DNA from: Hyaloraphidium curvatum
Taxonomy: Eukaryota; Monoblepharomycota; Hyaloraphidiomycetes; Hyaloraphidiales; Hyaloraphidiaceae
Direction of reading: 5' to 3'
Assembly: GCA_025558095.1 (NCBI GenBank)
Contig: JAIVFI010000012.1
Location: 434,001 to 498,000 of the forward strand
DNA: 64,000 bases
Position numbers and translations under genes: made by a program. The notes beneath the pieces were generated by a model, which saw only the letters and a list, made by a program, of their open reading frames with translations, searched no databases and was not told the DNA's origin. Position 1 is the first letter of the stretch. Each line of letters starts with the position of its first letter. Shown one piece after another: positions 24,701-37,214 of the stretch.

Positions 24701-27700
24701 AAGATCGCCGCGGAGTAGCACCTTCGCCAACTGTATCGTGGCTCAAGTCCGCGGGAGGCGTATGGTGCGAGACTTTCCGCGTCCGTAAAGGACGATGACG
24801 TGCCTGCAAGCACCGATCGAAGCTTCGTGACGTGCTCTGCCTCTGGAGGCGGCGATGCTCTAGATGTCGCCGACGGCTCATCCGCTTTGCATGACAGCAA
24901 CATGTTCAAGAAGATTTCATCGACCCCGGCCTTGAGCCGTCGCGAGAACGAATCCGGATCGAGTTCTTTCATTAGGCCATGCAAACGCTGTTCCAGTGCA
25001 GTCGGTGACTCGGCGGCACGCAAAGCCACATATGCCACAGCTTTAGTAAGAGAGGCTTCCAGTAAAGAGCGCTTGGGGCTCTGGAGCGCCGCCTCGACGA
25101 ATCTGCCGTCGCATGGCGTAAGGGCAACAAGATCCACGCAACGACGGACGGCGAATGCATACCGGAACTCTTCATCGCGTCCAGTGGCAAGCAGCTGGGC
25201 GATGACCTCCTGCTTGTTCTCGTCCAGAAGCGCCTTGAATGTTTGATAACCAAGGAGATTGATTGGAAAACCCTGCAGCGCCGCTCCCGACACCAGCCAG
25301 TAATGCAGCAGGGTTGGGAACAACCGGCGGCCACAGTCGTGCGGATTCGGGAACCGCCACTCGCTCGCAAGCCGCGCCATGCAGACCGCCAGCAAAGGCT
25401 GTAGTTCAGATCCGGGGATCTGAACCAGCCGAGCCAGAGCTCTCCCAACCCGGTCGCTGGATGCACCAACTGCCAGGAGCGTCAGGAAGGACGCATATGT
25501 GACACGCTCCTCCGTGCTCGACTTTTGCACTTCCTGTGCTGGTCCTTGGAAAGTGTGAGCCAGTGGACTGCTCGAGCCTCGTCAGCGCAACTCACCTTGC
25601 AAAACGCCGTCGACGACACTTGGAAAGGAAGCGAGAAGAGCGCCAGCGCCCGTGCCCGCCAGCCAACGCACGTACAGATCCGAATCGTGGAGGACTTTGA
25701 GCCAGATCGAGGCGTCCCAGCATTCGGTCAGCATGGTGCGGGACAGCTGGGGCCGATCCAGAGCTGCCAAAAGGAAAGAAGCAAACTCCAATCTCACTCG
25801 GCGACCGATAGGCTTCTTCTCAATCCGAAAGCGAAGCATGCGCATGAGCTCTGAAATCACGCCTTTCACGTTTTCCGTGACTTCACTGGCTGGATCGAAT
25901 GCCAGTAGAATGAGGTGCGCAATGCGAAGAACGAGTACAAAGCTCCACGCGTCCTCTTGGAGCGAAGGATGGCGTAAGATCTCGCCGATTGCGGCGTTCA
26001 GGCGTCGAACATGAGTCTCCGACATGAACTTCCGGACGCGCACGAGAGAATGTACCGCTTCGAGTGCGGCACCACTGTCGAAAAATGGGCCCGGAGTAAT
26101 GAAGCTGATAAGGTCGTCCAGCCAAGCTTCCATGAGCAAGTTGCTGTTCCCAGTGCCGAGATGGAGGGAAAGCACGGCATCTCCGTACAGACTGGAAGCA
26201 TACGACTGAGAGAATTCGGACCGTTCGGGATCATGGTGGAGATCGGCACTTCCCGGCCGATAGACCAGCGCCATCAGCTGTCCGCTGGAAATGTCCAAAA
26301 CCTGCCGACCGCGGTCGCCGCCGGATTCCGCAAAGTCATCGTCCTCGCTGCGCTTTCGCTTGCCAAGGAGATCCATACGATCGTCGGACGGCACGAGTGC
26401 CTTGGCCGCCTCCAGAAGGTGTGCCAACGCATCGGATTCCACGGCCCTCCAAAGGTTGGGACGAGGAGGAGGGGGTCCGTTGCGATGTCCGCAATCAAGC
26501 ATTTGGTTCCGCAAGGCCTGTGTTGGCGACGATCCCATTGCCCAGGATAGAGCCTGCAGTACTCTGCTGCTCCGCTCACCAGAAGCAGCCGTTGTTTGGT
26601 CGCTCCTGAAGTCAGATGCGAGACTTTCGGCTACGATCTTGGCGATCTCGGAAATCATTGCAGGCAACGCAGCTCTTGCGACAACGGCATCACCGGCCCT
26701 AGCTGGCAATGCAGAGGAGATGCGGGCCAGCAGCCCCATGATCCAAATGCAGGATAAGGTGCTCGGAAGCGCTTCGATCAGGGCATGGCCCGCACCGGCG
26801 CCGTCCTGCGAGGCGTCTCGCGTCGTGCGCAAAGCTTTGGTCACCGTGTTTCGCAGCGCTTGCAGAAATGAAAGAAGATCGCTCGATTGCGACGCAGCAT
26901 AGTCCGATTGCACCTCCGAGGGGGGGTCCGATGTGTGCAGCAGCTCACCACGCAAAATCGAAGTGGCGATGTCGAGCTCCCGGAGGCAACTCTCCGAGGG
27001 CGGCTCCTCCACAGCTACGGCATAAACGTCGTCGCCGCAGCTGCCACGCTGAAGCTCCCACCACGTGCACGACAACTCGTGCAAAAGGACGACGCATTCC
27101 CGGTTGAAGAGCTTCCACTGATCCGGCCTCGAAGCTGGCGGTGCAGCAATGAGGCTCTGAACGACGCCGAGAGTGAGCTCCGTAATGCATTGGACGCATC
27201 GTTTCGCCTCTCCGGCAGTGGTTCCCCTCTGAGAACGCAAACGATCAAGGCGTGCACGATGCCAGCGCCAAAGCCCAGTGCCGAATCGCCGAGTGCTAGA
27301 CAGCGGGTCCGACGTGTTCGTTTCCAGCCAACCAATGCCAAGATTCGGATCCTGAAGGAGAGCGTTGGCCATTGTAAAGCGCAGTTTCGGACACGATGAC
27401 TTGCCTGAGGGTCCACGAACCCCTGGCGCAACAGCTCGGCGAGCGTGTGGGCCGCGGCATCCGAAAACATGGGAGAGTTCAAGCGAGTCAGACACTGCGG
27501 AGTCAGGGCGATGAGAGCGTGAAGGAATGCGCGCCGCTATCACCCACGAGTGCCGCCAGCTTGGACCATTGGTCCTTCAACTCGAACGATGTGCCTTGAT
27601 TCCGAAGCACCGTTGTCAGGGCCAGAAGTGCCCAAGAAGTTACCTCAGAATCTTCGAAGGAAATTGCATCCATCAATGCCGGCCCCAGCTGTTGCCATGC

Positions 27701-29499
27701 AAGCGGATGGAGATTGTCCCGCCGAAGAGCGAGGACGTAGACCAGCTGAAGTGCCATCAGAACGACATTGCCTCCGGAGCTCTTGATTGCCTCAGACATG
27801 GCCGAAATGATCGTCTGTGGCTGCTGTGCAGCCGGCGTTGTTCCGACGTCGCGGACGGCAAGAATTTCAACGATACGTGCCGCCAGATCCAGAACCATCC
27901 ATGTCCTGAAATGCGGTTCATCTGGCTCGGGCTGAGATACGTGCGGCGCACAGACGTGCGCAAAACTTACCCAGCAGAGCCAATCCTGTGCTGCGGCTGT
28001 CCCACTCGGAGCGCCCGGCCCACAACGCGGAAAATGCGACGCCACCAGATGCCCATGGTTCGAACCAGGGTTGCTTGTGCACGATGTCCGCCCAAACGCG
28101 CTTCCAAACGGCCCGGAGTGCTTCCACACCCCGTCCCTCCTTCGAAGCATCACTCCTCAGAAACCCATGCGCCACCGCTAGTCGGCAAGTGATCCGGTAG
28201 TGTTGTACCAGTTCAATCTTCAGCGCCTGTTGCCTGCTGTCCCAAAGCTTTAGCAGAAACGGTGAAAGTCGCCAGCACATCGCCAAAGACTGCGAGTGGG
28301 GCAGCAGGTGAGCGCCAGCCAGGCACACGGAAACGCTTCGGCTGTATTCACCTCCTCCAAAGCGTTTGGTGCTGTCTCCAACAGAACGCAGTTGAAAGCG
28401 GCAAGCACATGGGGATGACTGGGGCTTTCCGGGAAAGTCCGGAAGAAAGCACTGAACGTGTCCAAAAGCTCCTTCCGCCACGGAAGCACGTCTTTGCCGC
28501 AGACAACTAGCAGCGACAGAATCTTGGCAATCTCAAGATCCTCGACGGTGTGACTGGCAGAGGAAGCTCTCGCTCTTCCTGCCGTGAAGTGACCTTTCGC
28601 ACCGCTGGTGGCCATGGGGTCCTCTCCGTCAGAAAGGCCAGCATCGGAATCAGAGCGGCTCCCTTCCGAGTCGAATCTCGACAGTGTCCTGCCGCGATCT
28701 GCTTCAGTGCCATATCGAGAACTTCATCATCAGTCCGAACCTGCTGCATAGACCGAAGCAGCCTTCGAAGAACGTAGTCGAAATCTGGTCGCGGTATCGC
28801 TTCACAGACTAAGGGAACGGCGTGTGAATGGAGTGAGACAGCGCCGAACCCCATGCGTACCATCAAAGCCCGGAGCAATCGCAGCAGCGTCGGTGCCAAA
28901 GGTGCAAAAAGCACTTCCGGACCATCTCCATCCAGCACTGAGGGACCGTGTTGGATGGGGCCAAGTTTAGCACAGTGAGCGGTCACTTACGCGCGAGCAA
29001 TGATTTCATGACCTTCTTGACCGATGCGTTGTCGAGGCTCAACATTCCCAGCTCTGGTGAGCAGAAGCTCAATCCATATGCTTTGCGATCCAAGCCAGAG
29101 ACACCAACCTAGGATGTCTTTGAACTGCTGCCCTATGTGTTTCAAGCGGTTCAACAGGGCGGCATCCACACGCCCGTCCGCGTTAGAGATCTTCCTGCGG
29201 AGCAAGCAACGTCAGAGTCGGTGTGAGCCCGCGATGCAACGCGCGGGTCACTTGTAGTAGGCTTCCTTCTCCACGTTTATGGCGGCTGCCAGGCCAGCAA
29301 CGATCTTCTCCCAATCCCCGGGGTGCACCGAGAGGTAGAGATCGTGGTGCACCAACGCAGACTGTCTCGGCGCTTCAGAACCACGGAAGGAAAAGAGTTG
29401 TTCCCGGAGTACCTTGACTCTGTCCACGGCATCCTGGCGGTCCTTGGGCTGCAAGCAACCGCCGGCCGCGAGTTGAGAAGGTGACGTCGGCGGGGCCAT
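18796..29499 (-). CDS. TEL1: TEL1/ATM-family PI3K-like protein kinase
   Basis: DNA double-strand-break and telomere checkpoint kinase. A large gene of many exons, about 3,000 residues. Near the start, QPKDRQDAVDRVKVLREQL with DWEKIVAGLAAAINVEKEA fits the TAN region at the N-terminus of Tel1/ATM. HEAT-like helices fill 28.9 to about 22 kb, and FAT-domain helices lie around 21-22 kb. The kinase domain at about 20.3-19.2 kb reads GGITMPKKVICIGSDGK, KKDDVRQDAIFSTMF, SNITGVLEWY, GDRHVNNML, HIDFGIAFEMGK and PETVPFRLTQDTIDGFGI, then TGVEGLFR. The FATC end is INELIQTATDPEKLALLFSG, then WQAYL and stop. PETVPFRLT with ITGVEG points to ATM/Tel1 rather than ATR/Mec1. The start MAPPTSPSQL is the best choice but not proven. 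A few splice sites between kinase and FATC are uncertain. Confidence 0.92.
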
Positions 29500-29790
29500 C
29501 GGTCAGCATGCACGGCCCTCGTGACGGCCGGGAACACGCGATGCGGGCCCGGGCTACCCACTTTCGGAGATCGCGTGTCGACGAGAGCCTGCGAAAGCCT
29601 TTGCATGGGCTCCGGAGGTGGAAGAGTGTGTGGGACGACGGGTGCCAGTCAGCGCGCGCGTGCGCGGCGAGGACGCGCCGACGCGAAACACCCGCACGGC
29701 CCAGGACGAGGCCGCGAGCGTACTCGGCAACACCGCTTCAGAATCGGGCCCGGAAGAGTCGCGTAGCCTGCTGCGCGTGGCCTCGGACCG

Positions 29791-31996
29791 ATGTCGTCCA
29801 TAAAGCAGGTAAACCCAGCAAGGACACGGAGAATGGACCGACAATTGAATCTGGGACACATCAGTCAACGAGTGTTGCGGGAACGTACCTCGAAGGAGAC
29901 AACGCAAGTTTTTTTGTACCGTTCGCAACCTGGTGACCCGGCCTTCAACGTCTGTGGCCTTTCCAGGTGAAGCGATCGGTGCTGAAGCTGACGAGCCCGG
30001 ACAACACGGAAATCTCGCGGAAACACGTGGACAGGTGCCGACTTTGTCTTTTGTGTGCTTTGCGGGGCCTCGCATGACGCCGAGTCGCGTCCCACCTGCT
30101 GCTGCAGGGTCCTGGAGGCTACTCGCGATCGGCGCTACCCGGTGGAAGACATTTTCCGGTTAATGAAGCAGCGCCTTGGGGAGAAGAACTGGGCGGTGGG
30201 AGCTCTTCAGACATCATGCGATTGGGCCCTTGCTGACGGTCGGAAACCAGACCTCGTTCAAAACGCTCCTGCTGCTCCATGCTATACTGCGTGAAGGAGC
30301 TGCTGAAAGGATACAGCCGTACCTCGGTGGTTTCAGCCAGCTGTCGACTGCCAGCTACTTTGGGGACGGGTTCGGTGCGCTCCCGCAACTTGCCTGCCCG
30401 CCACCGCGCTCATGCAGCCATCAGGGACAATGCAAGATCAGTACCTCGCGAGGTACGGAGATTACATTTCGGAAAGAATACAGGCTTCTGGAGCGCCGGG
30501 CGAAGACTTCACCCGGGACAAGGCGGTGCGCGACCGGGTGGTGGAGCGCTTGCGTCGGACGCAGGCGGTGCCTCTCATGGGAGAAATCGCGAAGCTGCAA
30601 CGCCATATCGACGCGCTCCTGAAGTGCAAGGACATCCTGAACGAGATCAACAACATGATCGTTGCCCAATGCTATCAGCTTCTCCTCCGGGACCTCATGC
30701 CCCTGTTCCACGTGCTGAACGAAGGTTGGCGGCGTAGCTGTCTCTCACGACGTCTCACTTACGCGCCTGCAGCCATGATTTGCTTACTCGGGTCCTTCTT
30801 TACGTTGTCGAAGCCGGACGCGACAAAGGCCCTGGCGGCTTACCGCTCTTTCCTGCGCGAAACCGAAGAGACGGGCGTGTTCTTTCAAGCCGCGCGGAGA
30901 TTCCGCGACGTTATCGCCGTCGACGTTCCGGAAGACATCAAGCCTGCCCCGCAGAGCCTGATCCGGTCGCTTGAGAGGTAGTCTCGTCTCGTGCATTGTT
31001 GGCTTTCGTTGACCAACGACCCACAGCTATGTCAAGGATCCCGACTTTGATAAGCATCGCGCGCAGTACTTGGCAAACAAAGACAAGGCAAAAGCAAGTG
31101 GGTTGTGCCCTGTGCAGCGTTCGAACGTGCGGAAGCTGACCCCTGTGCTAGAACCGGCGCCGGCGTCCTCCCCGCCGCAGCCAACGCCGGCGCCGCAAGT
31201 GCGATCACAATACTCCTCGGCGGCGAGCACTCCCAGGATAGAGCCGCCCAAGCAAATCCAGCGAACAGAGCAGCGGGCACAGCAGCGGAAAGAGCCTGCG
31301 GTGGATTTTTTTTCCTCTCTCGACGAGGAGCTCGGCGCCTTCCAGGCCTCCAATCAGAGCTGGAGCCCCGTCTTTGCCAATGCCCAGCAACAGGACTGGT
31401 TCGCGCGCCCTGCGTACCAGGCGCAGCAGCAGGCCTCATCGGCGGGGTCGTATGTTTCGACGCCTCCTCAGGGTTTCGGGTACGGGACGCCTCCTGTTGC
31501 GGATCCTCTGGCCGGTCCCGCGATGCCGGCTGCTACGGGCGGCGGCTGGCAGGCCCAATCGTTCGATCCTTTCGGCCTTCAGTCTCCGAATTCAGGACCA
31601 CAGATGTCGAGTGCCGGACCCAGCGGACCGGGGCCCGGCGCTTGGGGCGGAGGAAACAGCGGCTATGCGTTCGGCGGAGCGCCACCGGCGACTACAGCGT
31701 ATGCTCCAGTGGGACAAAATGCCTTAGGCGGGATTCCGAGCGGTTTTGGTGGCGCTGGTGCGGCTCAGCAGTCGAGTTTTGCGGACTTTGGATTCGGAAC
31801 CCAGCAACCATCGGCCGGTGCGGGTTATGGCGGCGTTCCACCCGGTTACGCAGGCAGTGGCGGCGCTTTCCCGGCACAATCGGGGGCGGGGCAGATGCCT
31901 GCGCAGTATCAGGGGACGAGCAATCCGTTTGGGAGCCCGCCGGCACCGCAGCGGGCCAACCAGCCCATGGCCGAGTTCGATCCGCTGTGGAGCTGA
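29791..31996 (+). CDS. AP180/CALM-type clathrin assembly protein (ANTH domain)
   Basis: Endocytic adaptor binding PI(4,5)P2 and clathrin. A tiny first exon (29791-29808, MSSIKQ) splices to VKRSVLKLTSPDNTEISRKH from 29967. The ANTH domain continues through RVLEATRDRRYPVEDIFRLM, FKTLLLLHAILREGAAERIQ, DYISERIQASG, LLKCKDILNEINNMIVAQCY and KPDATKALAAYRSFLRE. It ends near LESYVKDPDFDKHRAQY. The tail is disordered and Gln/Gly/Pro-rich, with QSFDPFGL, an EH-domain-binding NPF (TSNPFGSP) and C-terminal EFDPLWS, a clathrin-type motif. This layout matches yeast Yap1801/1802. It is divergent from TEL1, with 291 bp between starts that may be shared regulatory sequence. Confidence 0.9.
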
Positions 31997-32321
31997 ACGC
32001 ACGGCAGTCCTCTGGCTCTCAATTAGCGGTAGTAACAGTAGTTTTGTAAGGACGGAGTTAATGGGAGTGGCTTGTTCCAATGGTGGTGTGGCACAAGTTG
32101 ACCAAAAGCCCCCTTCAACCCCACCGCTGAGGCGACAAGTCACGGCTTGCAGCGTCGCCGGCGACGAAGGAAAGGTGAAATGTATTCGCCTCTCTCGACG
32201 GGGCCCACTCGACGACCGCTACGCCTTTGGCGGGGCCGAACCCGCCGGGGGTGCCGCCGCCGGCTCCGCCGGTGCCGCCTCGGGCAATCTCTTCGGTGTA
32301 GCAAGGCCAGAACCGACTCCT
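31997..32321. other. Intergenic gap between convergent genes, nothing recognised
   Basis: This 325-bp gap separates the AP180-like gene (+) and the next gene (-). The left half is mixed composition and probably 3' UTR. The right half, about 32210-32300, is GC-rich with Gly/Ala-like codon repetition but no convincing exon. Confidence 0.4.
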
Positions 32322-34375
32322 CTACTCCTCCACGTCCTCCTGGTCTACGTGCTCTAACCCAATCATCTGCACGTCGTCCAGCAGCTCCGGGGCCAGGCGC
32401 TCCACGATCCCGATGAAGATGGCTAGCGTCTGCTCCGGATCGCCGAGCAGGCCTAAACGGAAGTCAGAATGGAGCGATCGCAATCGCCGGCGACTTCCGC
32501 GCACCTTCTTCCAGCGCGTCAACCATTGCACACCCCACGTTGTACCTCCGTATCAGGTCGTCGCTCAGCCACGGCCCCTTCGGTCGCTTGTACGCAGCGC
32601 CGTCCTCGCGGCTCTGGTAGTCCTTGCCCTTGAAGTTGCCCATGAGGAAGCGATCGCGGCAGTTCTCGACCAGGCTCCTGCTGCCGCCGGGCAGGAGTAT
32701 CATGATCGCGCCGTACAAGAACTCGGTGTTGGCGTGCACGTAGTTACGCATGAAATGGACCTGGCAGACCCTGAGAGGATAGATCTGGGGAGGGCAAGGT
32801 CGCGATGAGTGCCGTGCACGCGAGCGATCGCAAAAGCGGCGCCAAACCTGCACAACCGAGTAGTCCCCCGCGAGTCCCTCGCCCTGGTACCCGCGCCACT
32901 TGAAAAGGTTCGGGCCGACCTGCTTGCCGTACTTGAGCACGGAGGCGATGATTGAAGGCGCCTTGGAGGAGAAGAAGGTGAAGGTGTCGTACTCGCCCAC
33001 AGGGTTGTGGATGCTTCCCGCCCCGAAGATGTGCACGACCATCTCCTTCTCGGGCAGGTAGACCCAGGGGAGGTCGCCGTTGGTGAAGCCGACCGCGCGC
33101 AGGCTCGTGTCGACAATGTCGCAGAAGCGCTGGGCGCACTCGCGCTGCCACTGCTCCCCTGTCTTGTCCTCGGGCCGCTCGCCGAGTATGCGCTGCTTCA
33201 GGTAGTACTCGGGGACCGCAGCCAACTGATCGATCTGATCAAGAAGATGTGCGGGGAGGTCCATCCTTGCGAAAGCGGTGTAGAGGGCAGCAAAGGCGCG
33301 GACCGTGTCGACGAAGTACGCCGGGTCCTTTGCCATCTCGTCTTCGAGCTTCTCCTTGAGGTGGTGCGCGTACTGGTACGGCGCGAACTCGGAGAAGAGG
33401 CGAAGAATGCGCTTCTGGCCGTCGGCCTCCTCCACAAAGTCCTGTTCTTCGAATCCAAGCAGATCCACGGCAACGCGCGGCTTCTTCTCTGCGTCCGAGT
33501 CCTCGCCGTTGCGGTTCTTGACGTGCTTGGTCCCAACCTTCATGCCGTCCGCGGGTAAAAATGGGTTTCGGGCGCGCAGCCAGCCGGTCGTAGAGCGCCT
33601 TGAGCATGGCTGTCTTGTGGGTGAGCAAAGGAGGATCCCGGCCGAACAGATCGCGGCTAAGGATGCCGTCAGGCCGGAGCTTGCGCAGATGGACTGCGTG
33701 GCGGTACAGCATCACGAGGTCTGCCGGCGACGCATCCTTCACAAACGCCTCGACGTCCTCCGGCGAGAAGTAAAGGAGCGCTTCTTCACGAACGTAGGTC
33801 TTCAGGTCGCGAAACGCGGCGGTCGAAAGCGAGTTGAGGCCGTTGATGTTCGAAGCCTGGATGTTCGGGGCGAAGTTGACCGTCCGCTCCTCCTTCTTCC
33901 TGACGAAGACGGCATCGAGCACGTCGACCCTTTGGTGACTCTTCGCGACCTCCTTCATCGTCTTGAGCGCACGCTTGACCAGGTCCTCGTCTCCGCCGAG
34001 CGCCTCCAGGCAATCCTCCTGGGAGAAGAGGCGCACGTCGCCGGAAGCGGCCTTGTCCTTGAGCGACTTGAGCAGCACCAGCGCGGCCTTGCGGTCAGAG
34101 AGGTCGGTGCTCTGCAGGGCCTCCATTGGCGCTGCGGAGTCGGCACCCTGGTCGTCCCTCGCGGCGGCAGGGGCGTCGTCGGCGCCGGGAGCCTCGCTCA
34201 TGAGCCCGTCGACCTCGGACTCCGGCTTGTCCCCGTCCGTACGAGCACGATGGCTCTTGATCCTTGACGGCGAGTTGAGTGCCGAGGGTGCGTCGGGCGT
34301 GTCGTGCAGTCTCTCGGCCCCGCGCTTCGCCGACGCGTTGCCGAGGGCGGCCTCCTCCATCTCGTGGCCCGACAT
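32322..34375 (-). CDS. Unrecognised protein of about 650 residues with an apparent frame break
   Basis: The N-terminal frame starts MSGHEMEEAALGN and runs through FSQEDCLEALGGDEDLVKRA and VRKKEERTVNFAPNIQASNI to LYDRLAARPKPIF near 33560. The C-terminal frame then carries DLLGFEEQDFVEEADG, RAVGFTNGDLPWVYLPEKEM, HIFGAGSIHNPVGEYDTFTF and, across an intron, YSVVQVHFMRNYVHANTEFL. It ends GLEHVDQEDVEE after a second intron. Two GT-AG introns are clear, near 32.8 and 32.5 kb. The two frames differ by one base at a run of five A at 33557-33561 with no splice sites between; deleting one A would join them. I do not recognise the family. It could also be two genes, but both halves look like one folded protein. 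Confidence 0.65.
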
Positions 34376-34669
34376 GCTTTCTCGATGTCAGAGAAGTCTC
34401 TGTAATGATGATGCAGGGCGCTCTCACGTTTCGGAAGTGCAGCAACGGACCTGCTCGCTGGGGACGTCAGAGCCAGTTTTCTCTTCGAGGTGACGACTGT
34501 CCCCGGGACTCTGAGCCGCGGGACATCACGACGACCCCAGATTTTGAGGCAAAAGAGCCATTTCTGCTGCATCAGTGAAATTTGGGAAGGAAGTGGATCA
34601 CGAATTCAGCTCTGTTTGTTGTCCACATTATTTGCCTCACTCTAATCCGATGTGCACCGAGACGTCAGC

Positions 34670-35509
34670 TTAGTGCTGCTGCTGCTGCCTGATTCTGACG
34701 CCGTAGAACCAGAAACTGGCGGGCTTCGGGCTCAGCCTCCTCTCGTAGCGAACTCCAGCCTTCTTGAACGACTCGAGTCCCATGAGGTCCGCGTTCAGAC
34801 TCGTCTGCCACCTGACCCGGGCACCTTCCGTCTTTTGTTCGCACTTCGCTCGGATGCCGTAATTGCCAGCGACTAGCCAGGCGTCCAGGTCCGCGTACAG
34901 ATCGTTCATCAGAGTCTCGTAGGCGGGGCCGAACTCGAGGCGCTCCTTGGCGTAGGCGGCGTAGATCTTTGCGCTGCTCGGCAAGTCCTCCGCTTCAGCA
35001 ATCTCCGTCTTGATCCTGGCGACCGCCTTTGCCGAAAGACCGGGTCCGCTGGGGTCGGCGCGCTCTTCGCGAGCAAGCTTGTCTTCGATCACTGTCGCTA
35101 GGCCGGCCAGCTCCGCGAGGATGAGGAGATCCTGCCCTTCCTCGTCGACCGATGCGATCATGGCGTTCCGGTCCTCGCTTGAGAGTTGCAGAACCTCAGG
35201 CACCGGCCTTGTCGAGGTGGACGTCTGTGGGGGGCGGTTAAGGCTTCCCAGAGCGAACGAGAATCCCTCGCCCACTTTGTCCCCGGGGGCCTTGAAGGCA
35301 AGCGGAGCCGAGAAATCCGATGCGCGCGTGGAGTCGGCGTTGCGAGTCGGCTGGGTTGCCTGCTTCCTGGTCTTCGGCTCGCCGCTGACCGAAACCGCCG
35401 AATCCCGCCGGTTCCCGCCGTCCGTCGGCTTCGTCGCAGGCGTGGCAGGTTCTCCTTGCGGAGGCTGCGCTTTGCCCTTCTCCTTCTTCTTCCTCTCGTC
35501 CTTTCCCAT
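34670..35509 (-). CDS. Unrecognised intronless protein with basic N-terminus
   Basis: Open frame of 279 codons from MGKDERKKKEKGK. Residues 1-100 are charged and low complexity. The C-terminal half is helical with segments EEGQDLLILAELAGLATVIE, AKIYAAYAKERLEFGPAYET and LYADLDAWLVAGNYGIRAK, ending in a Gln-rich RIRQQQQH. An upstream in-frame Met at 35617 exists, but the added 36 residues look like leader sequence. No family is recognised. It is followed upstream by the complex I gene on the same strand, 165 bp away. Confidence 0.65.
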   Translation of the reverse strand: MGKDERKKKEKGKAQPPQGEPATPATKPTDGGNRRDSAVSVSGEPKTRKQATQPTRNADSTRASDFSAPLAFKAPGDKVGEGFSFALGSLNRPPQTSTSTRPVPEVLQLSSEDRNAMIASVDEEGQDLLILAELAGLATVIEDKLAREERADPSGPGLSAKAVARIKTEIAEAEDLPSSAKIYAAYAKERLEFGPAYETLMNDLYADLDAWLVAGNYGIRAKCEQKTEGARVRWQTSLNADLMGLESFKKAGVRYERRLSPKPASFWFYGVRIRQQQQH

Positions 35510-35674
35510 TGTGCGTGAGGGCCGTAGAACGAAACGCCTTCGCGAGTTTGGGTGTGACGCCGCTCCATCACTTGCGATCGTGGTTCGCACACCATCTATG
35601 CACACCAAAGGAGCCAATCGGACGTTCTATTGTGATTGAGACTCAAGAAGTCCATTGAATGCGCAGAGATTCCT

Positions 35675-36606
35675 CTACGCCTTGGCCGCGCCGGCAGCCG
35701 GCGGAGGTGCTGCGGCTGGAGCAGCGTCGGGCAGCCGTTTCGGTGTCGGCACTCCTTGCCCTACACCTTCCCAGGCACTCTCATAAGAAAATTGACTGAA
35801 ATCGATCCAGAAACGTTAGGAAGGTTCCCGGGACACCCCACGGCCGACGCACCGGAACTGCTGGGTCAGCTCCAGGGGCTCGGCAACGATCCGCTTCTTC
35901 TCCTCGTCGTAGCGCACCTCCACGTAGCCGGTGAGCGGGAAATCCTTGCGCAGCGGGTAGCCCTCGAAGCCGTAGTCGGTGAGGATGCGGCGGAGGTCGG
36001 GGTGGCCGACAAAGATGATGCCAAACATGTCGAACGCCTCCCGCTCGAACCAGTTTGCCGACGGGTAGATCGGGGTCACGGAGGGAACCGCGGTCATCTC
36101 GTCGCAGTACGTCTTGACGCGCAGGCGCGAGTTGTAGCGGATGCTGAGCAGGTGGTACACGACCTCGAAGCGGTTCGGCCGCGTGGGGTAGTCAACGCCG
36201 GCAATGTCCTGCGCGACCATCAGTCGCCGCCGGGCCGGGGCAGCGGCGCACGTACTACGCATTGCTTGAACTGGCAGTTGGAGTGGTCCCGCAGGAAGAG
36301 CATCACGTTGGGCACCGCGGTCGGCGGCACGTAGAGCGTGAGCTCGTCCTTGACGACGGCCACGCGCTGGATGTACTTGGGCAGGCACGACAGCACGTAC
36401 TTGCCGAACTCGTGCAGCTGCGCGGTCTTCTCGGCCGGCGCGGCCTGGCGCAGCGCGCGGCTCGAGTGGAACGCCGCGGCGCGGCCCGCTGCGGCGCGTG
36501 AGACATCGCGATCGCCGCGCCCGCCCGGGGCGCCCGCGGTACCTTGCGGCGCAAGCGAGCTCGGCGCGAGCCGCGCGGCGGCCAGGCGCCGCGCCAGGAC
36601 GTTCAT
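35675..36606 (-). CDS. NDUFS3: NADH:ubiquinone oxidoreductase 30-kDa subunit
   Basis: Mitochondrial complex I Q-module subunit (bacterial NuoC). Three exons. Exon 1 starts [14 protein letters not shown] with an Arg/Ala/Ser-rich mitochondrial presequence and ends [10 protein letters not shown]. Exon 2 begins [20 protein letters not shown] and includes the signature [13 protein letters not shown], then [20 protein letters not shown] with [18 protein letters not shown]. Exon 3 is short: [14 protein letters not shown] and an Ala/Pro-rich end AAGAAKA. The last exon was chosen because the family continues after the QQFR splice. Divergent from bL31m with 107 bp between starts. Confidence 0.94.
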
Positions 36607-36713
36607 TTCGTGGGGTTGCCGACGGAGGCGCGCGCGAAAGACCATTCGTCAACACGTTGCGGCACTTTTATCGGACGCTGTCTTCCGGCCTCTAGGTACC
36701 GATTGGGACCGCG

Positions 36714-37148
36714 ATGCAGTCGCTGCGATTCGTCCGACGCTGGTCGACGCTGGCTCAGAAGATAAAGACGCCTCCGAAGCCCGTGGAGCCACCGAACGAG
36801 AACCCTCCGTGGGCAGCCGCTGGACACGGACAACGGGCAGCCGCACTGACGCATCGCGCTTTCTGCCGCAGGTTACTGATGAAACGGATCATTCTTTCCG
36901 ACGGATCGTCGTTCACGGTCGCTTCGACCTCGCCGAAGCCTTTCGTTCAGCTGTCAAAGGACACGCGCAACAACCCACTCTGGAATCCGCTCGTCGGAGA
37001 GACGGAGGATAACAGCGGCAAGATGGCGCTGTTTTCAAGTCGCTTCGCGATAGACACGAACACTTCGGGGATCCAGGGGACGTCTGGGGACGGGAACTTC
37101 TTGCCAGACAGTAGTGCGCCGCCGGCGCGGGCCAAGACGCGGTCTTGA
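36714..37148 (+). CDS. MRPL36: Mitochondrial ribosomal protein bL31m
   Basis: Large-subunit mitoribosomal protein. Exon 1 encodes MQSLRFVRRWSTLAQKIK, a presequence-like start, then PPKPVEPPNENPP. An intron (GTGGGC..GCCGCAG) joins to LLMKRIILSDGSSFTVASTS, PKPFVQLSKDTRNNPLWNPL and VGETEDNSGKMALFSSRF. The DGSSFTV..SPKPF..DTxNNPLWNP pattern is the fungal bL31m signature. The Ser/Gly-rich C-terminal end to KTRS is the least certain part. It converges on uS7m with 66 bp between stops. Confidence 0.88.
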   Translation: MQSLRFVRRWSTLAQKIKTPPKPVEPPNENPPWAAAGHGQRAAALTHRAFCRRLLMKRIILSDGSSFTVASTSPKPFVQLSKDTRNNPLWNPLVGETEDNSGKMALFSSRFAIDTNTSGIQGTSGDGNFLPDSSAPPARAKTRS

Positions 37149-37214
37149 TGCTTGTATGGTTGACAATCGTGCTGTATCACATGGAGATGATCTACAATGC
37201 CGGGCCCGAGTGTC

